NCBI GenBank assembly: GCA_902763655.1
Contig: CACWSW010000046.1
Span: 1-34,642 of the forward strand
DNA length: 34,642 nt
Reading direction: 5' to 3'
Origin: an uncultured bacterium
GTDB taxonomy: Bacteria > Verrucomicrobiota > Kiritimatiellia > RFP12 > UBA1067
Both the position numbers and the translations under genes were made by a program. This document shows positions 1-8,463 of the stretch, piece after piece. The notes under the pieces were generated by a model. It saw only the letters and a list, made by a program, of their open reading frames with translations. It was not told the origin of the DNA and searched no databases. Position 1 is the first letter of the stretch. Every line of letters begins with the position of its first letter.

Positions 1-1463
1 GTCTTGCGCGAGTTGCGGTCCTTGTTCGGGTCGCGGGCGAGCTTGTGGCCCACGAACCAGCGGAACGCGCCGTCATTCTCGTTGTTGCCGCTCCAGAGGG
101 CGAGGGACGGATGGTTGCGGTGGCGGATGACGATCGAAAGGACCTCCTCGCGCGTCGCGCGGGCGTAGTCGTCGTCCTGCGGGAACACGCCGCAGCCGGT
201 CATGAAGTCCTGCCACACCATCACGCCGTTCGCGTCGCACCAGTCGAAGAACGCGTCGGGCTCGTACACGCCGCCACCCCACACGCGCACCATGTTGCAG
301 TTGAGGTCGGCCCACATCTCGAGCGTGGGGATGAGATGCTGCATGTCGCGCCCGTGGAAGGAGTCGAGCGGCACCCAGTTGGAGCCGCGGATGTAGATCG
401 GCTCGCCGTTCACCTTGAAGAGGAACTGGCCGGGGCGGTCTGGGCCGTACACGTCGTCCCGCACGAGCTCGATGGTGCGCACACCTATCTTGCGCGCGTC
501 GCGCGCGAGCACCGCGCCGTCCGGCCCCACGATCTCGGCCACCGCATCGTAGAGCGCCGCCTCGCCGCTGCCGCGCGGCCACCAGAGATCGGCGTTCGAG
601 AGCGTGAAGTCCACCATCGGGTGGTAGGTCACGACAGGACGCTCCTCCTTCGCGCGCACCTGGCCGCCGCGCGAGAGCGTGCAGCGCAGGCGCGCCTTGT
701 CGAGGACGGAGAACGGCGCCTCAAGGCGCGAGCGGAACTTGAAGTCGGCGCGGCGTTTCGCCACGTCGAGGTTCTTGATCATCCACACGCACTCGCGGAG
801 GCGCACGGGATCCTCGATCTCCAGCGAGACGCTCCGCCACAGGCCCTGAACGAACACGCGCGGGAAGATGTCCCAGCCGCCCATGTGCGCCGCCTTGCGG
901 TAGCGCTCGCCGTCCGCGCCCGGCTCGCTCGCGCCGCCCATCTCGCCCACGGTCGCGTACTGCGCGTCGAGAAGCACGGGACGTAGCAGCACCTGCACGG
1001 TGTTCTCGCCCTCCTTCAGGCGGCGCGTCACGTCGAAGCGGCGCTCGATGAGCATGTTGGCGGACTCGCCGATCTTCTCGCCGTTGAGGAACACGTCGGC
1101 GAGCGTGTCGATGCCGCCGAACACCAGCACGGCGCGCGCGCCGCTCTCCACGTCCACCGCCGGCGCGTCAAAGGACTTCGTGTAGAGCCACTGGCAGGCC
1201 TCGTACGGACGCAGCTTCAGGACGTTGAGGCCCACCTCCATCGGCGGCAGGATGCCCGCGTTCACCAGGTCGAGCTCGCAGTTGCCGGGCACCGTCGCCT
1301 TCACCGTCTTGAACGGCACCTTGAGCGGCACCGAGCGCACCGCACCAGCGTCAGGCTGCGGAAAGTAGTCCAGCTTCCATTCGCCGTCAAGCGACACCCT
1401 TGCCGCTGCGCTTGCGCAAAGGGCCAGCATCGCGGTCACGGCCGTGATCATCGTCGTCTTCAT
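1..1463 (-). CDS. GH2 beta-mannosidase-like glycoside hydrolase, secreted (3' end outside window)
   Basis: Reading from the ATG at 1463, the frame stays open to the window edge, giving 487 residues with no stop. It starts with a signal peptide (MKTTMITAVTAMLALCASAAA), then the family GH2 N-terminal sandwich (VSLDGEWKLDYF), the jelly-roll residues around FGGIDTLADVFLNG, an Ig-like domain, and the start of the TIM barrel (RGSNWVPLDSF, WGGGVYEPDAFFDWCD, GVMVWQDFM). The SGNNEN motif near residue 460 holds the acid/base Glu. SGNNEN together with the WQDFM strand fits beta-mannosidases better than beta-galactosidases. The nucleophile Glu lies beyond the window. AAAGGA sits 11 nt before the ATG. The gene follows nifS on the same strand after 45 nt. 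It probably removes terminal beta-mannose from oligosaccharides in the periplasm. Family call firm, exact substrate inferred. Confidence 0.9.
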   Translation of the reverse strand, partial: MKTTMITAVTAMLALCASAAARVSLDGEWKLDYFPQPDAGAVRSVPLKVPFKTVKATVPGNCELDLVNAGILPPMEVGLNVLKLRPYEACQWLYTKSFDAPAVDVESGARAVLVFGGIDTLADVFLNGEKIGESANMLIERRFDVTRRLKEGENTVQVLLRPVLLDAQYATVGEMGGASEPGADGERYRKAAHMGGWDIFPRVFVQGLWRSVSLEIEDPVRLRECVWMIKNLDVAKRRADFKFRSRLEAPFSVLDKARLRCTLSRGGQVRAKEERPVVTYHPMVDFTLSNADLWWPRGSGEAALYDAVAEIVGPDGAVLARDARKIGVRTIELVRDDVYGPDRPGQFLFKVNGEPIYIRGSNWVPLDSFHGRDMQHLIPTLEMWADLNCNMVRVWGGGVYEPDAFFDWCDANGVMVWQDFMTGCGVFPQDDDYARATREEVLSIVIRHRNHPSLALWSGNNENDGAFRWFVGHKLARDPNKDRNSRK

Positions 1464-1508
1464 TGGTCTTGAGTCCTTTCCGTGGATGTTGAAGTATGCA
1501 AAAGGCGG

Positions 1509-2693
1509 CTAGCGGTAGGTGGTCGGGTCCTTGTCCGGGCCGAACGGGGAGAGATCGCGCAGGTTCCTGATGATCGGCGGCAGCTTCTCCAGCACGTAGT
1601 CCACCTCGTCCATCGTGTTGTAGCGCGAGAGCGAGAAGCGGATCGAGCCGTGGACCGCTATGAACGGCACGCCCATCGCGCGGATCACGTGCGACGGGTC
1701 GAGCGAGCCGGAGGCGCACGCGGAGCCTGTGGAGATGCAGATGCCCTCGTCGGAGAGATGGTAGGCGATCGCCTCGCCCTCGATGTACTCGAAGCTGAGG
1801 TTCAGCGTGTTGGGCAGGCGGTGTGCCTGGTCGCCGTTGACGCGCACGTTCGGGCAGGCGGCGAGTATCCCGGCCTGCAGCCTGTCGCGCATCGCCGCAA
1901 GCTGCGTCGCCTCCGCCTCCATGTTCGCGGTGGCGAGCTCGCATGCCTTGGCGAGGCCCACGATGTACGGCACGTTCTCGGTGCCGGCCCGGCGTCCGCT
2001 CTCCTGGTGGCCGCCGAGCATGAACGGCTTCAGCTTCGTGCCGCGCCGCACGTAGAGGATGCCCACGCCCTTCGGCGCGTGGAACTTGTGCCCGGAGATT
2101 GAAAGCATGTCCACGGGCGTCCGCTTCATGTCGAGCGGCACCTTCCCGGCCGCCTGCACCGCGTCGGTGTGGACGACTGCCCCGCACTCCTTGGCGATCT
2201 CGGCGATCTCGCGGATCGGGAACACCGTGCCCGTCTCGTTGTTAGCCCACATGGCGGAGACGAGCGCGCGCTTCGCGCCCTTCAGCTCGGCGCGCAGGCG
2301 CTCGAGGTCGATCTGCCCCACGCCGTCCACCGGCAACTCCACCACCTCGTGGCCCTGCGCCTTCAGGCGGCGCGCGGGCTGCAGGATGGCGGGATGCTCC
2401 ACGGCGGTGGTGATCACCTTCAGGTCCTTGCCGTACCAGTCGGCCGTGCCGCGCAGCGCCGTGTTGTCGCTCTCCGTGGCGCAGGAGGTGAAAAGCACCT
2501 CGTCCGGCTCGCAGTTCAGGAACGCGGCCACCTGCTCGCGCGCCTTCGCTATGTGTGCCGCCACCTGCCCGCCGAACGCATGCATGGACGACGGGTTGCC
2601 GTACAGCTCGCCGAAGAATGGCATCATCGCCTCGCGCACCTCAGGAGCGACCTGCGTGGTGGCGTTGTTGTCGAAATAGACAGTCTTGCTCAT
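1509..2693 (-). CDS. nifS: Cysteine desulfurase, NifS/IscS class (PLP)
   Basis: 394 residues, normal length for group I cysteine desulfurases, which take sulfur from L-cysteine as a persulfide for Fe-S clusters, thiamine and tRNA thiolation. The PLP-binding motif SGHKFHAPKG places the Schiff-base Lys at residue 203. His100 (AVEHPA), Asn152 (NNETG) and Asp177 (HTDAVQ) fit the cofactor pocket. The mobile-loop Cys326 in STGSACASGS is the persulfide carrier. The N-terminus FDNNATT and the FHAPKG variant match NifS more than IscS (HKIYGPKG). No iscU, nifU or iscR is next to it, so the symbol marks the sequence class and does not imply nitrogen fixation. An extended -10 at 2715-2723 implies a leader of about 15 nt. 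GH2 lies downstream on the same strand, and corA upstream ends 79 nt before the start. Confidence 0.95.
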   Translation of the reverse strand: MSKTVYFDNNATTQVAPEVREAMMPFFGELYGNPSSMHAFGGQVAAHIAKAREQVAAFLNCEPDEVLFTSCATESDNTALRGTADWYGKDLKVITTAVEHPAILQPARRLKAQGHEVVELPVDGVGQIDLERLRAELKGAKRALVSAMWANNETGTVFPIREIAEIAKECGAVVHTDAVQAAGKVPLDMKRTPVDMLSISGHKFHAPKGVGILYVRRGTKLKPFMLGGHQESGRRAGTENVPYIVGLAKACELATANMEAEATQLAAMRDRLQAGILAACPNVRVNGDQAHRLPNTLNLSFEYIEGEAIAYHLSDEGICISTGSACASGSLDPSHVIRAMGVPFIAVHGSIRFSLSRYNTMDEVDYVLEKLPPIIRNLRDLSPFGPDKDPTTYR

Positions 2694-2714
2694 CTCTGAA
2701 ACCTCAAAGCGGAT

Positions 2715-2723
2715 ATTTTACCA
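2715..2723 (-). promoter_or_regulatory. Extended -10 promoter element for nifS
   Basis: On the minus strand this reads TGGTAAAAT, an extended -10 (TG-N-TAAAAT) 21 nt before the nifS ATG. No good -35 hexamer is visible. Direct repeats of CGCATATTCT lie just upstream and could be activator sites. Confidence 0.5.
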
Positions 2724-2745
2724 CATTCAGCCCCGCACGGCGTCC

Positions 2746-2784
2746 AGAATATGCGACACCAGAATATGCGCCTTAGAATATGCG
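2746..2784. repeat. Three direct copies of AGAATATGCG between corA and nifS
   Basis: Perfect 10-bp copies occur at 2746-2755, 2761-2770 and 2775-2784, with start-to-start distances of 15 and 14 bp. Read on the minus strand they are CGCATATTCT. The third copy overlaps the last codons and stop of corA (Arg-Ile-Phe-stop). The array lies roughly 40-75 bp upstream of the predicted nifS transcription start, a place where activator sites are often found. Confidence 0.8.
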
Positions 2785-3726
2785 CTTCTTGTAGAGATAG
2801 AAGAGCAGGCCGACGATTCCCGCAGCGAGGATGCACGAGAGCGCCGCCAGGACGGCGAACGCGTGCTCGTAGCCCTGCAGCGGCAAGGCGACGTTCATGC
2901 CGTACGCGCTCGTGATGACAGTGGGCACGGCAAGCAGGATCGTCGCCGCAGTCATGTACTTCATCACGTTCGACAGGTTGTTGTTGATGAGCGAGGCGAA
3001 GGTGTCGAGAGTGCCGTTCAGGATGTTCGCGTGGATGGTAGCCGTCTCGAGCGCCTGCTGGTATTCGACCTGCGCGTCGTCAAGCACGTCCGTGTCGTCC
3101 TCGGTGAGGTTCAGCTGGCGCGCGTGGTCCAGGCGGTTGATGAGGATGTTGTCCGCCTTGAGCGACGTGGAGAAGTAGACGAGCGACTTTTGGTAGGTGA
3201 GCAGCTTCAGCAGCACCTCGTTGGAGATGGACTCGTGGAGCGAATCCTCGAGGTCCTCCGTCTTCGCGTGGATGTCGCGCAGGTACCGCAGGAAAAGGAC
3301 CGCCGCGTGCCACAGGAGGCGGAACGCGAAGCGGTTCTGCTCGCACGGCGGGCAGACGCGACGGATCTGGTCGAGGAACGCGTTGGTCACCGGCGTGGCG
3401 GCGGAGCAGATGGTTATGACGCTCGTCCCGAAGAGGACGATGCCCAACGGGACCGTGGCGTACGGCAGGACGCTCTCGTCGTCCTCCTCGCCGCGCACGG
3501 GGTACGGCACATGGACGATGATGAGGGAAAAGCCGTCCTCGCTCTCGAAACGCGGCCGTTCCTCGCGGTCGAGAGGGTCGGTGAGGAAGTCTCTGGGCAC
3601 CTGGGAGAACGACAGCACCTGCTCAAGCTCGGCCGTCGTGGGTTCCGCCAGGTTGATCCAGCAAGAATCGGCGAGCTCGGTGGCCTCTTTCAGGCCACCG
3701 TTCTCCCATCTGTATATCGTCATCAT
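2773..3726 (-). CDS. corA: CorA-family Mg2+/divalent cation transporter
   Basis: 317 residues from the ATG at 3726. This start is chosen because AGGAGG lies 8 nt upstream; a longer in-frame ATG at 3783 falls inside a terminator-like hairpin and has no ribosome site. The long cytoplasmic N-terminal domain with an extended helical region (about residues 130-255) leads to two C-terminal membrane segments. The signature Gly-Met-Asn is in TSAYGMN, at the end of TM1, and a second hydrophobic stretch and a basic tail (LYKKRIF) follow. This is the CorA fold, a homopentameric channel for Mg2+ (some members carry Co2+, Ni2+ or Zn2+). The gene is divergent from the glycosidase at 3837, and the 5' leader contains a possible attenuator at 3759-3792. 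Confidence 0.92.
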   Translation of the reverse strand: MMTIYRWENGGLKEATELADSCWINLAEPTTAELEQVLSFSQVPRDFLTDPLDREERPRFESEDGFSLIIVHVPYPVRGEEDDESVLPYATVPLGIVLFGTSVITICSAATPVTNAFLDQIRRVCPPCEQNRFAFRLLWHAAVLFLRYLRDIHAKTEDLEDSLHESISNEVLLKLLTYQKSLVYFSTSLKADNILINRLDHARQLNLTEDDTDVLDDAQVEYQQALETATIHANILNGTLDTFASLINNNLSNVMKYMTAATILLAVPTVITSAYGMNVALPLQGYEHAFAVLAALSCILAAGIVGLLFYLYKKRIF

Positions 3727-3758
3727 GCCGGTAGCCTCCTTCCTGTTAGGGTCGTGCG

Positions 3759-3792
3759 AAAAAAAGCGCCAATAGTTTCTCACTATCTGCGC
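3759..3792 (-). terminator. Intrinsic-terminator-like hairpin in the corA leader (possible attenuator)
   Basis: On the minus strand GCGC-AG-ATAGT, loop GAGAA, ACTAT-TG-GCGC form an 11-position stem with one A-G mismatch and one G-U pair. Seven T residues follow directly (3765-3759). It points towards corA and ends 32 nt before its start codon. No minus-strand gene lies upstream, because the neighbour at 3837 is divergent, so the hairpin can only end transcripts that begin in the corA leader or stray antisense RNA. That makes attenuation a reasonable hypothesis. No known Mg2+ riboswitch fold was recognised. Confidence 0.6.
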
Positions 3793-3821
3793 CGAATTGC
3801 AACCCCAAAATTCAAGAAAAA

Positions 3822-3830
3822 TGCTATACT
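3822..3830 (+). promoter_or_regulatory. Extended -10 promoter, nearly leaderless
   Basis: TGCTATACT, with the hexamer TATACT at 3825-3830. Only 6 nt separate it from the ATG at 3837, so the transcript should start at or next to the start codon, and no ribosome site is visible. The nearest -35-like TTGCAA (3797-3802) is 22 bp away, too far for normal use. Confidence 0.5.
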
Positions 3831-3836
3831 CTCGCC

Positions 3837-6254
3837 ATGAAAAACTTGCTCGCCTGCTGTGCGGCCTTTGCCGCCCTCTCGCTTCCGGCCGCGATCAGCC
3901 TAGACGCGACCGGCCATGTGTACACCGACAAGGAGACGCCTTTCGCCCGCGGCGGCGCCCCCGGAGCGTCCTGGACGCTCACCGACTGGCGCGGAAATCC
4001 CGTCGGCGAATCCGGCACCTGGCGCGCGGACGGCACTACGCCCCTTCCCAAGCTGCCCACGGGCTACTACCACCTGAAGAGCGGCGCAGACGACGCCACG
4101 TTCGCCGTCGTGCCCGTCCCCGAAAGCCGCACCTTCGACCACAACTCCTTCTACGGCATCGACTCGGCGCAGAGCTGGGTGTCGCGCCAGGGCAGCTTCG
4201 TGTGCCCCTGGAACGGCGGCGACACCTACCGCACCGTGAGCGACCTCCTCTGGCGTAGCGGCCTTCCACACGTGCGCGACCGCCTGAGCTGGAGCGAGGT
4301 CAACAGGCAGCCGGATTCGCTCGACTACTCCTACTACATGTACAACGCCGACCTGCTCCGCGCACGCGGCATCCTCGTCTCGGGCATGTTCCACGACTGT
4401 CCCCCGTGGGCAGGCAAGCTGAAGAAGCTCCCCTCCGACCTCAACGCCGTCTACACCTTCTGCTCCCGCACGGCCGCCGCGTTCGGCGAACGCATGGGCG
4501 ACTGGGAGTTCTGGAACGAGCAGGACATCGGCTTCGCCCCGGAGCCGGTGTGGGACTACGCCGCCGCGCTCAAGGCCGCATACCTCGGCTTCAAGGCCGG
4601 CCGCCCCGGCACCGTCGTGCTGCCGGGCGCGCTCTGCCAACGCCCCGACAGCGCCTACGCCCGCGCCCTCTTCGACAACGACGCCGGCAAGTTCGGCGAC
4701 GTGTTCAACTACCATACCTACGACGCGCCCGTCAGCTATCCACGGAAATTCGCCACGCTCCGCGCGTTCATGAAGCGCTACGGCATCGGCGACAGGGCGA
4801 TCTGGATGACCGAGGCCGGAACGAACCTGGAGGGCCACTCCGAAAAGCAGGGCGCGAAGAAGGGCCTGATGGCCCACTCGCCCGAGCAAGAGCTCATCAA
4901 AGCCGAGTTCTATCCGAAGTCGCAGATCGCCTTCCAGATGGAGGGCGTGGCGCGCAACTACTATTTCGTGTTCGGCGCGTACAACGAGCGCGCCGGCGCG
5001 AAGGACTGGGGCGTGATGCGGCGCGACGGCACCGTCAAGCCCGAGTACGCCGCCATCAGCACGATGACGCGCGAGCTCGTCTCCGCGCGCCTCGCTGGCG
5101 CGATGGACGTGGGCGAAGGCCTGCGCGCCTACCTATTCGAGCAGCCCGACGGTTCGCAGACCGTCGCGTACTGGTCTGCGTCGCCCATGGACACCCGTCC
5201 GGGCGGTTCCATGCGCATCAAGGAGGATTTCGCGAAGGAGCTGACCCTCCCCGTCGCGAACGGCACCTACCGCCTTTCCGATCTCTGCGGCACGCGCTCG
5301 TCCGTCACCGTCACGAACGGCGTCCTCGCGCTCGCGGCCACGCGCTTCCCGTCCTACGTGGCGGGCCTGCACGGCCTCAAGGCGGCCACGCCGCCCCAGC
5401 CGACGGGAAAGGTGAAGCCCTACGTGCCGACGGCAGACGAGGACCTGACGGTCATCATCCGCGTCGACCTCAACACGAACGACTTCGAGATCGCCAGCCA
5501 GAAGACGCGCGCCATCCTGAAGGGCGATACGGGGCGCCTTCGTGTGCAGGTGTGGAACATGGGCGACTGCACAAAGACGGGCTTTGTCAAGGTCGATGGC
5601 GGCACGTTCAAGGGACTGCCGACCGAGATCACCCTCGGTGCGCGCGGCACGCCGCCCGCCACGTTCGACTGCACGTTCGTGCCGGACGAGGGGAGCGACT
5701 TCATCCGTCCGATTGTCCTCACGGGCGCATTTGGCGGCAAGCGGTCGAGCCGGCTCGTCTTGTCCGTGCGCCTCGAGAAGCAGTTCCTCGCTTCTTGCGA
5801 GAAGGTGCCGCTCGCCTGGCAGGACCCGAAAGACTGGGAAAGGAACACGTCCGCGCAGTCGTTCAGCGCCACGTGGGACGAGGCGGAGAAGGCCGTGCGG
5901 TTCGACGTCGCCTGGACGAAACCCGCCGACCGCTGGTTCTACCCCGTCTACAGGCTCAAGCTCCCGCATGAGAGCTTCGCGGGCGCGCAGCTATTCGAGT
6001 TCGAGGTGAAGAGCGCGCAAGACAAGGTGGAGAACGATTTCTCCACCCAGAACCTGATGTTGCTTTACGGCGGGAAGCATCCCGACCGCTTCATCTCCTA
6101 CCAGGCGCCTCTCGGTTCGTGGGAGAAGCGTTACGTGGAACTTTCCGACGGCGACTTGCTCTCCGATGTCATGGGCTTCCGCCTCGGCGCGAACCCGAAG
6201 GGCACGAAGTGCACATTCTGGATCCGCAACCTCAAGATCCTGCGGAAGCGCTAG
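3837..6254 (+). CDS. Secreted clan GH-A glycoside hydrolase with C-terminal beta domains
   Basis: 805 residues. Signal peptide MKNLLACCAAFAALSLPAA, a beta-rich domain to about residue 95, a TIM barrel at about 105-410, then two or more beta-sandwich regions to the end. The acid/base Glu228 is in DWEFWNEQD and the likely nucleophile Glu326 in IWMTEAG. About 98 residues separate them, as expected for strands 4 and 7 of clan GH-A; Asn227 before the acid/base is also typical. Overall it resembles GH39-like or unclassified barrel enzymes, but I could not assign a family or substrate. The C-terminal part (about 520-805) may be carbohydrate-binding or structural. The 3' end overlaps the convergent recD2 by 23 bp. 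The promoter is at 3822-3830. Probably a periplasmic or outer-surface polysaccharide-degrading enzyme. Confidence 0.85.
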   Translation: MKNLLACCAAFAALSLPAAISLDATGHVYTDKETPFARGGAPGASWTLTDWRGNPVGESGTWRADGTTPLPKLPTGYYHLKSGADDATFAVVPVPESRTFDHNSFYGIDSAQSWVSRQGSFVCPWNGGDTYRTVSDLLWRSGLPHVRDRLSWSEVNRQPDSLDYSYYMYNADLLRARGILVSGMFHDCPPWAGKLKKLPSDLNAVYTFCSRTAAAFGERMGDWEFWNEQDIGFAPEPVWDYAAALKAAYLGFKAGRPGTVVLPGALCQRPDSAYARALFDNDAGKFGDVFNYHTYDAPVSYPRKFATLRAFMKRYGIGDRAIWMTEAGTNLEGHSEKQGAKKGLMAHSPEQELIKAEFYPKSQIAFQMEGVARNYYFVFGAYNERAGAKDWGVMRRDGTVKPEYAAISTMTRELVSARLAGAMDVGEGLRAYLFEQPDGSQTVAYWSASPMDTRPGGSMRIKEDFAKELTLPVANGTYRLSDLCGTRSSVTVTNGVLALAATRFPSYVAGLHGLKAATPPQPTGKVKPYVPTADEDLTVIIRVDLNTNDFEIASQKTRAILKGDTGRLRVQVWNMGDCTKTGFVKVDGGTFKGLPTEITLGARGTPPATFDCTFVPDEGSDFIRPIVLTGAFGGKRSSRLVLSVRLEKQFLASCEKVPLAWQDPKDWERNTSAQSFSATWDEAEKAVRFDVAWTKPADRWFYPVYRLKLPHESFAGAQLFEFEVKSAQDKVENDFSTQNLMLLYGGKHPDRFISYQAPLGSWEKRYVELSDGDLLSDVMGFRLGANPKGTKCTFWIRNLKILRKR

Positions 6255-8463
6255 CGCCGTTTCCTTTCAGCCTGTCCGCGAGCGAGGTGCGCCGCTCGCG
6301 CACCGTGTTCGTCTCGATCGCCTTCTTCACGGCGTAGTGCGAGCCGATCACGAGCACGAGCTTCTTGCCGCGCGTGATCGCCGTGTAGAGCAGATTGCGC
6401 TGCAGCATCATGTAGTGCTGGTTGTGGAGCAGCACGATCACGGCGGGATACTCGCTACCCTGCGACTTGTGGATGGTCGTGGCGTAAGCAAGCACGAGCT
6501 CGTCAAGGTCTCCAGACCTGTACTCCACGGGCCGCCCGTCGAACAGTACCACGAGCGTACGCGCGGACGGGTCCACCGACTGCACGAAGCCGATGTCGCC
6601 GTTGAACACGTCCTTGTCGTAGTTGTTCCTCAGCTGCATCACGCGGTCGCCTGCACGGAAGAACGTCGAGCCGCGCTGGAGCGCGGCGCCGCCGCCGTTG
6701 AGGCGCGCCTGCAGGACGGCGTTCAGGTTCTCGGAGCCCAGCAGGTTGCGGCGCATAGGCGTAAGCACCTGCACGTCCTGCATCGGCTCAAGATGGAAAT
6801 GGCGCGGGATACGCACGGTCATGAAATCGAGCGCGTAGGAGAGCGCCTTCGCGGGGTCCTCCTGCGCGATGAAGTAGAAGTCGCTCTCGCCGGTGCGCGT
6901 CTCGAAAGGCTCGCCCGCGTTCACGTGGTGCGCGTTGCGCACGATGAGCCCGCTGCTGTCCTGACGGAAAATCTCCGTTAGGCGCGAGGCAGGAATCTCC
7001 CCGGAATTGATGAGGTCGTGAAGCACGTTGCCGGGGCCGACAGACGGCAGCTGGTCGGTGTCGCCGACGATGACCAACGTGGCGGAAGCGGGCAGGGCCG
7101 CGACGAGATCCGCCATGAGGCGTATGTCCACCATCGACGTCTCGTCGAACACGAACACGTCTCCCGGCAGCGGATGGTCCTCGTTGTAGCTGAACTCGTT
7201 CGTCTGCGGGTTGTACTTGAGGAGGCGATGGAGCGTCTGCGCCGGCGCGCTGGTGGACTCGGACATCCTCTTCGCCGCACGTCCAGTCGGCGCGCCGAGC
7301 AGCACGTGTATCCGGTGCTCGCCGCCTCGCGCGCGGTAGATGTCCACCAGCGCGCGGATGATCGTAGTCTTGCCCACGCCCGGTCCGCCTGTGATGATGC
7401 TGACCTTGGAGCGGAGCGAGGTCCGCACCGCGTTAAGCTGCGCGGGCGCGAGCGTGAAGCCCGTGCGCTTCTCCCACCAGCCGATGGCGCGCTCGGGGTC
7501 GATCGGTGGGAAAGACTGCGGCGCGTCGAGCATGCGGCGCAGCTTCGCCGCCGTCCTCCGCTCGGCGAACCAGAGATCCTTCAGGTAGAGCCGGTCTTCC
7601 TCCTTCACGACGCGGCCGTCGGCGATCTCCGCCTTCAGCGCCTCGGCGAGTATCTCCACGGAGATGCCCACCAGCTCCTGCGCGTGGAGGAGGAGGTCAG
7701 GCTCGGACGTCCAGCAGTGCCCGGCCTCGTCCGCCTCGGTCTGGAGCGTGTGCACGATCGACGCGCGCGCCCTGAGCGGCGAATCCTTCGGCAGTCCGAC
7801 TGCTGTCGCTATGCGGTCTGCCGTCGCGAAGCCGATGCCCCAGATGTCGCGGCAGAGCCGGTACGGATCCGCCTTGATGACGGCGATGGAGTCGGGGCCG
7901 TAGCGGCGGTATATCTTCGCCGTCTTCGCCACGGAGATGCCGTACGTCTGGGTGAAGATCATCAGTTCGCGAGTGCCGCGCTCCGCCGCCCACGACCGGC
8001 GGATCGTCTCGATGCGCCCCTTGCCGATGCCGCGCACCTCGCGCAGGCGGCCGGAGTGATGGTCGAGGATGTCTATCGTGTCCGCGCCGAACGCGTCCAC
8101 GATCCGGCTCGCGTACGTTGGGCCGATGCCCCTGATGAGGCCGGAGGCGAGGTAGCGGCGGATGCCCTCGACTGACTTCGGCGCCACGCACGTGATCGTC
8201 CGCGCCTTGAACTGCCGCCCGCGCGCGGGATCGTCCACCCACTCTCCCTCCGCATGCAGCATCTCCCCTTCCCACACGGCCGCGCACGTGCCTAGGACCA
8301 TCGCCTCCTTCTCCCCGAGGCGAAACGCGCCGTCGCCATCCATGGTCACGCGCAGCACGGAGAAGCCAGTCTCGTCGTTGCGGAACACGACGGACTTGAC
8401 GGTCCCGTCCACCGTCCCGCCACCTGATTCCGTGGACAAGCCTGTCGCCCGATTCTTCGTCAC
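6232..8463 (-). CDS. recD2: RecD2-type SF1 DNA helicase
   Basis: 743 residues, the usual RecD2 length. N-terminal OB-like region (about 15-95), helix-hairpin-helix motifs (RGIGPTYASRIV near 111; VRGIGKGRIETI near 143; WGIGFATADRIA near 208), then the helicase core: Walker A GGPGVGKTT (Lys365), Walker B FDETSMVD (Asp440, Glu441), GDTDQLPSVG, a UvrD-like segment TTIHKSQGSEYPAV and motif VI YTAITRGKK. RecD2 is a 5'-3' helicase involved in repair and replication-fork processing in bacteria without RecBCD. The GTG start at 8463 overlaps the stop of the TPR gene as GTGA, which indicates translational coupling. The stop overlaps the convergent glycosidase. Confidence 0.95.
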   Translation of the reverse strand: MTKNRATGLSTESGGGTVDGTVKSVVFRNDETGFSVLRVTMDGDGAFRLGEKEAMVLGTCAAVWEGEMLHAEGEWVDDPARGRQFKARTITCVAPKSVEGIRRYLASGLIRGIGPTYASRIVDAFGADTIDILDHHSGRLREVRGIGKGRIETIRRSWAAERGTRELMIFTQTYGISVAKTAKIYRRYGPDSIAVIKADPYRLCRDIWGIGFATADRIATAVGLPKDSPLRARASIVHTLQTEADEAGHCWTSEPDLLLHAQELVGISVEILAEALKAEIADGRVVKEEDRLYLKDLWFAERRTAAKLRRMLDAPQSFPPIDPERAIGWWEKRTGFTLAPAQLNAVRTSLRSKVSIITGGPGVGKTTIIRALVDIYRARGGEHRIHVLLGAPTGRAAKRMSESTSAPAQTLHRLLKYNPQTNEFSYNEDHPLPGDVFVFDETSMVDIRLMADLVAALPASATLVIVGDTDQLPSVGPGNVLHDLINSGEIPASRLTEIFRQDSSGLIVRNAHHVNAGEPFETRTGESDFYFIAQEDPAKALSYALDFMTVRIPRHFHLEPMQDVQVLTPMRRNLLGSENLNAVLQARLNGGGAALQRGSTFFRAGDRVMQLRNNYDKDVFNGDIGFVQSVDPSARTLVVLFDGRPVEYRSGDLDELVLAYATTIHKSQGSEYPAVIVLLHNQHYMMLQRNLLYTAITRGKKLVLVIGSHYAVKKAIETNTVRERRTSLADRLKGNGASASAGS

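Noticed and set aside
45..986. Long open frame on the plus strand opposite the GH2 gene
   Set aside because: Arg/His/Val-rich composition of an antisense shadow in GC-rich DNA; the minus strand carries a full GH2 domain set with a signal peptide.
3724..3783. Longer CorA start at 3783
   Set aside because: The start would lie inside the terminator-like hairpin and lacks a ribosome site; the ATG at 3726 has AGGAGG at 8 nt.
4406..5971. 521-codon frame inside the glycosidase gene
   Set aside because: Very Arg-rich, no family features; it is an alternative frame of the GH-A enzyme, which has catalytic motifs.
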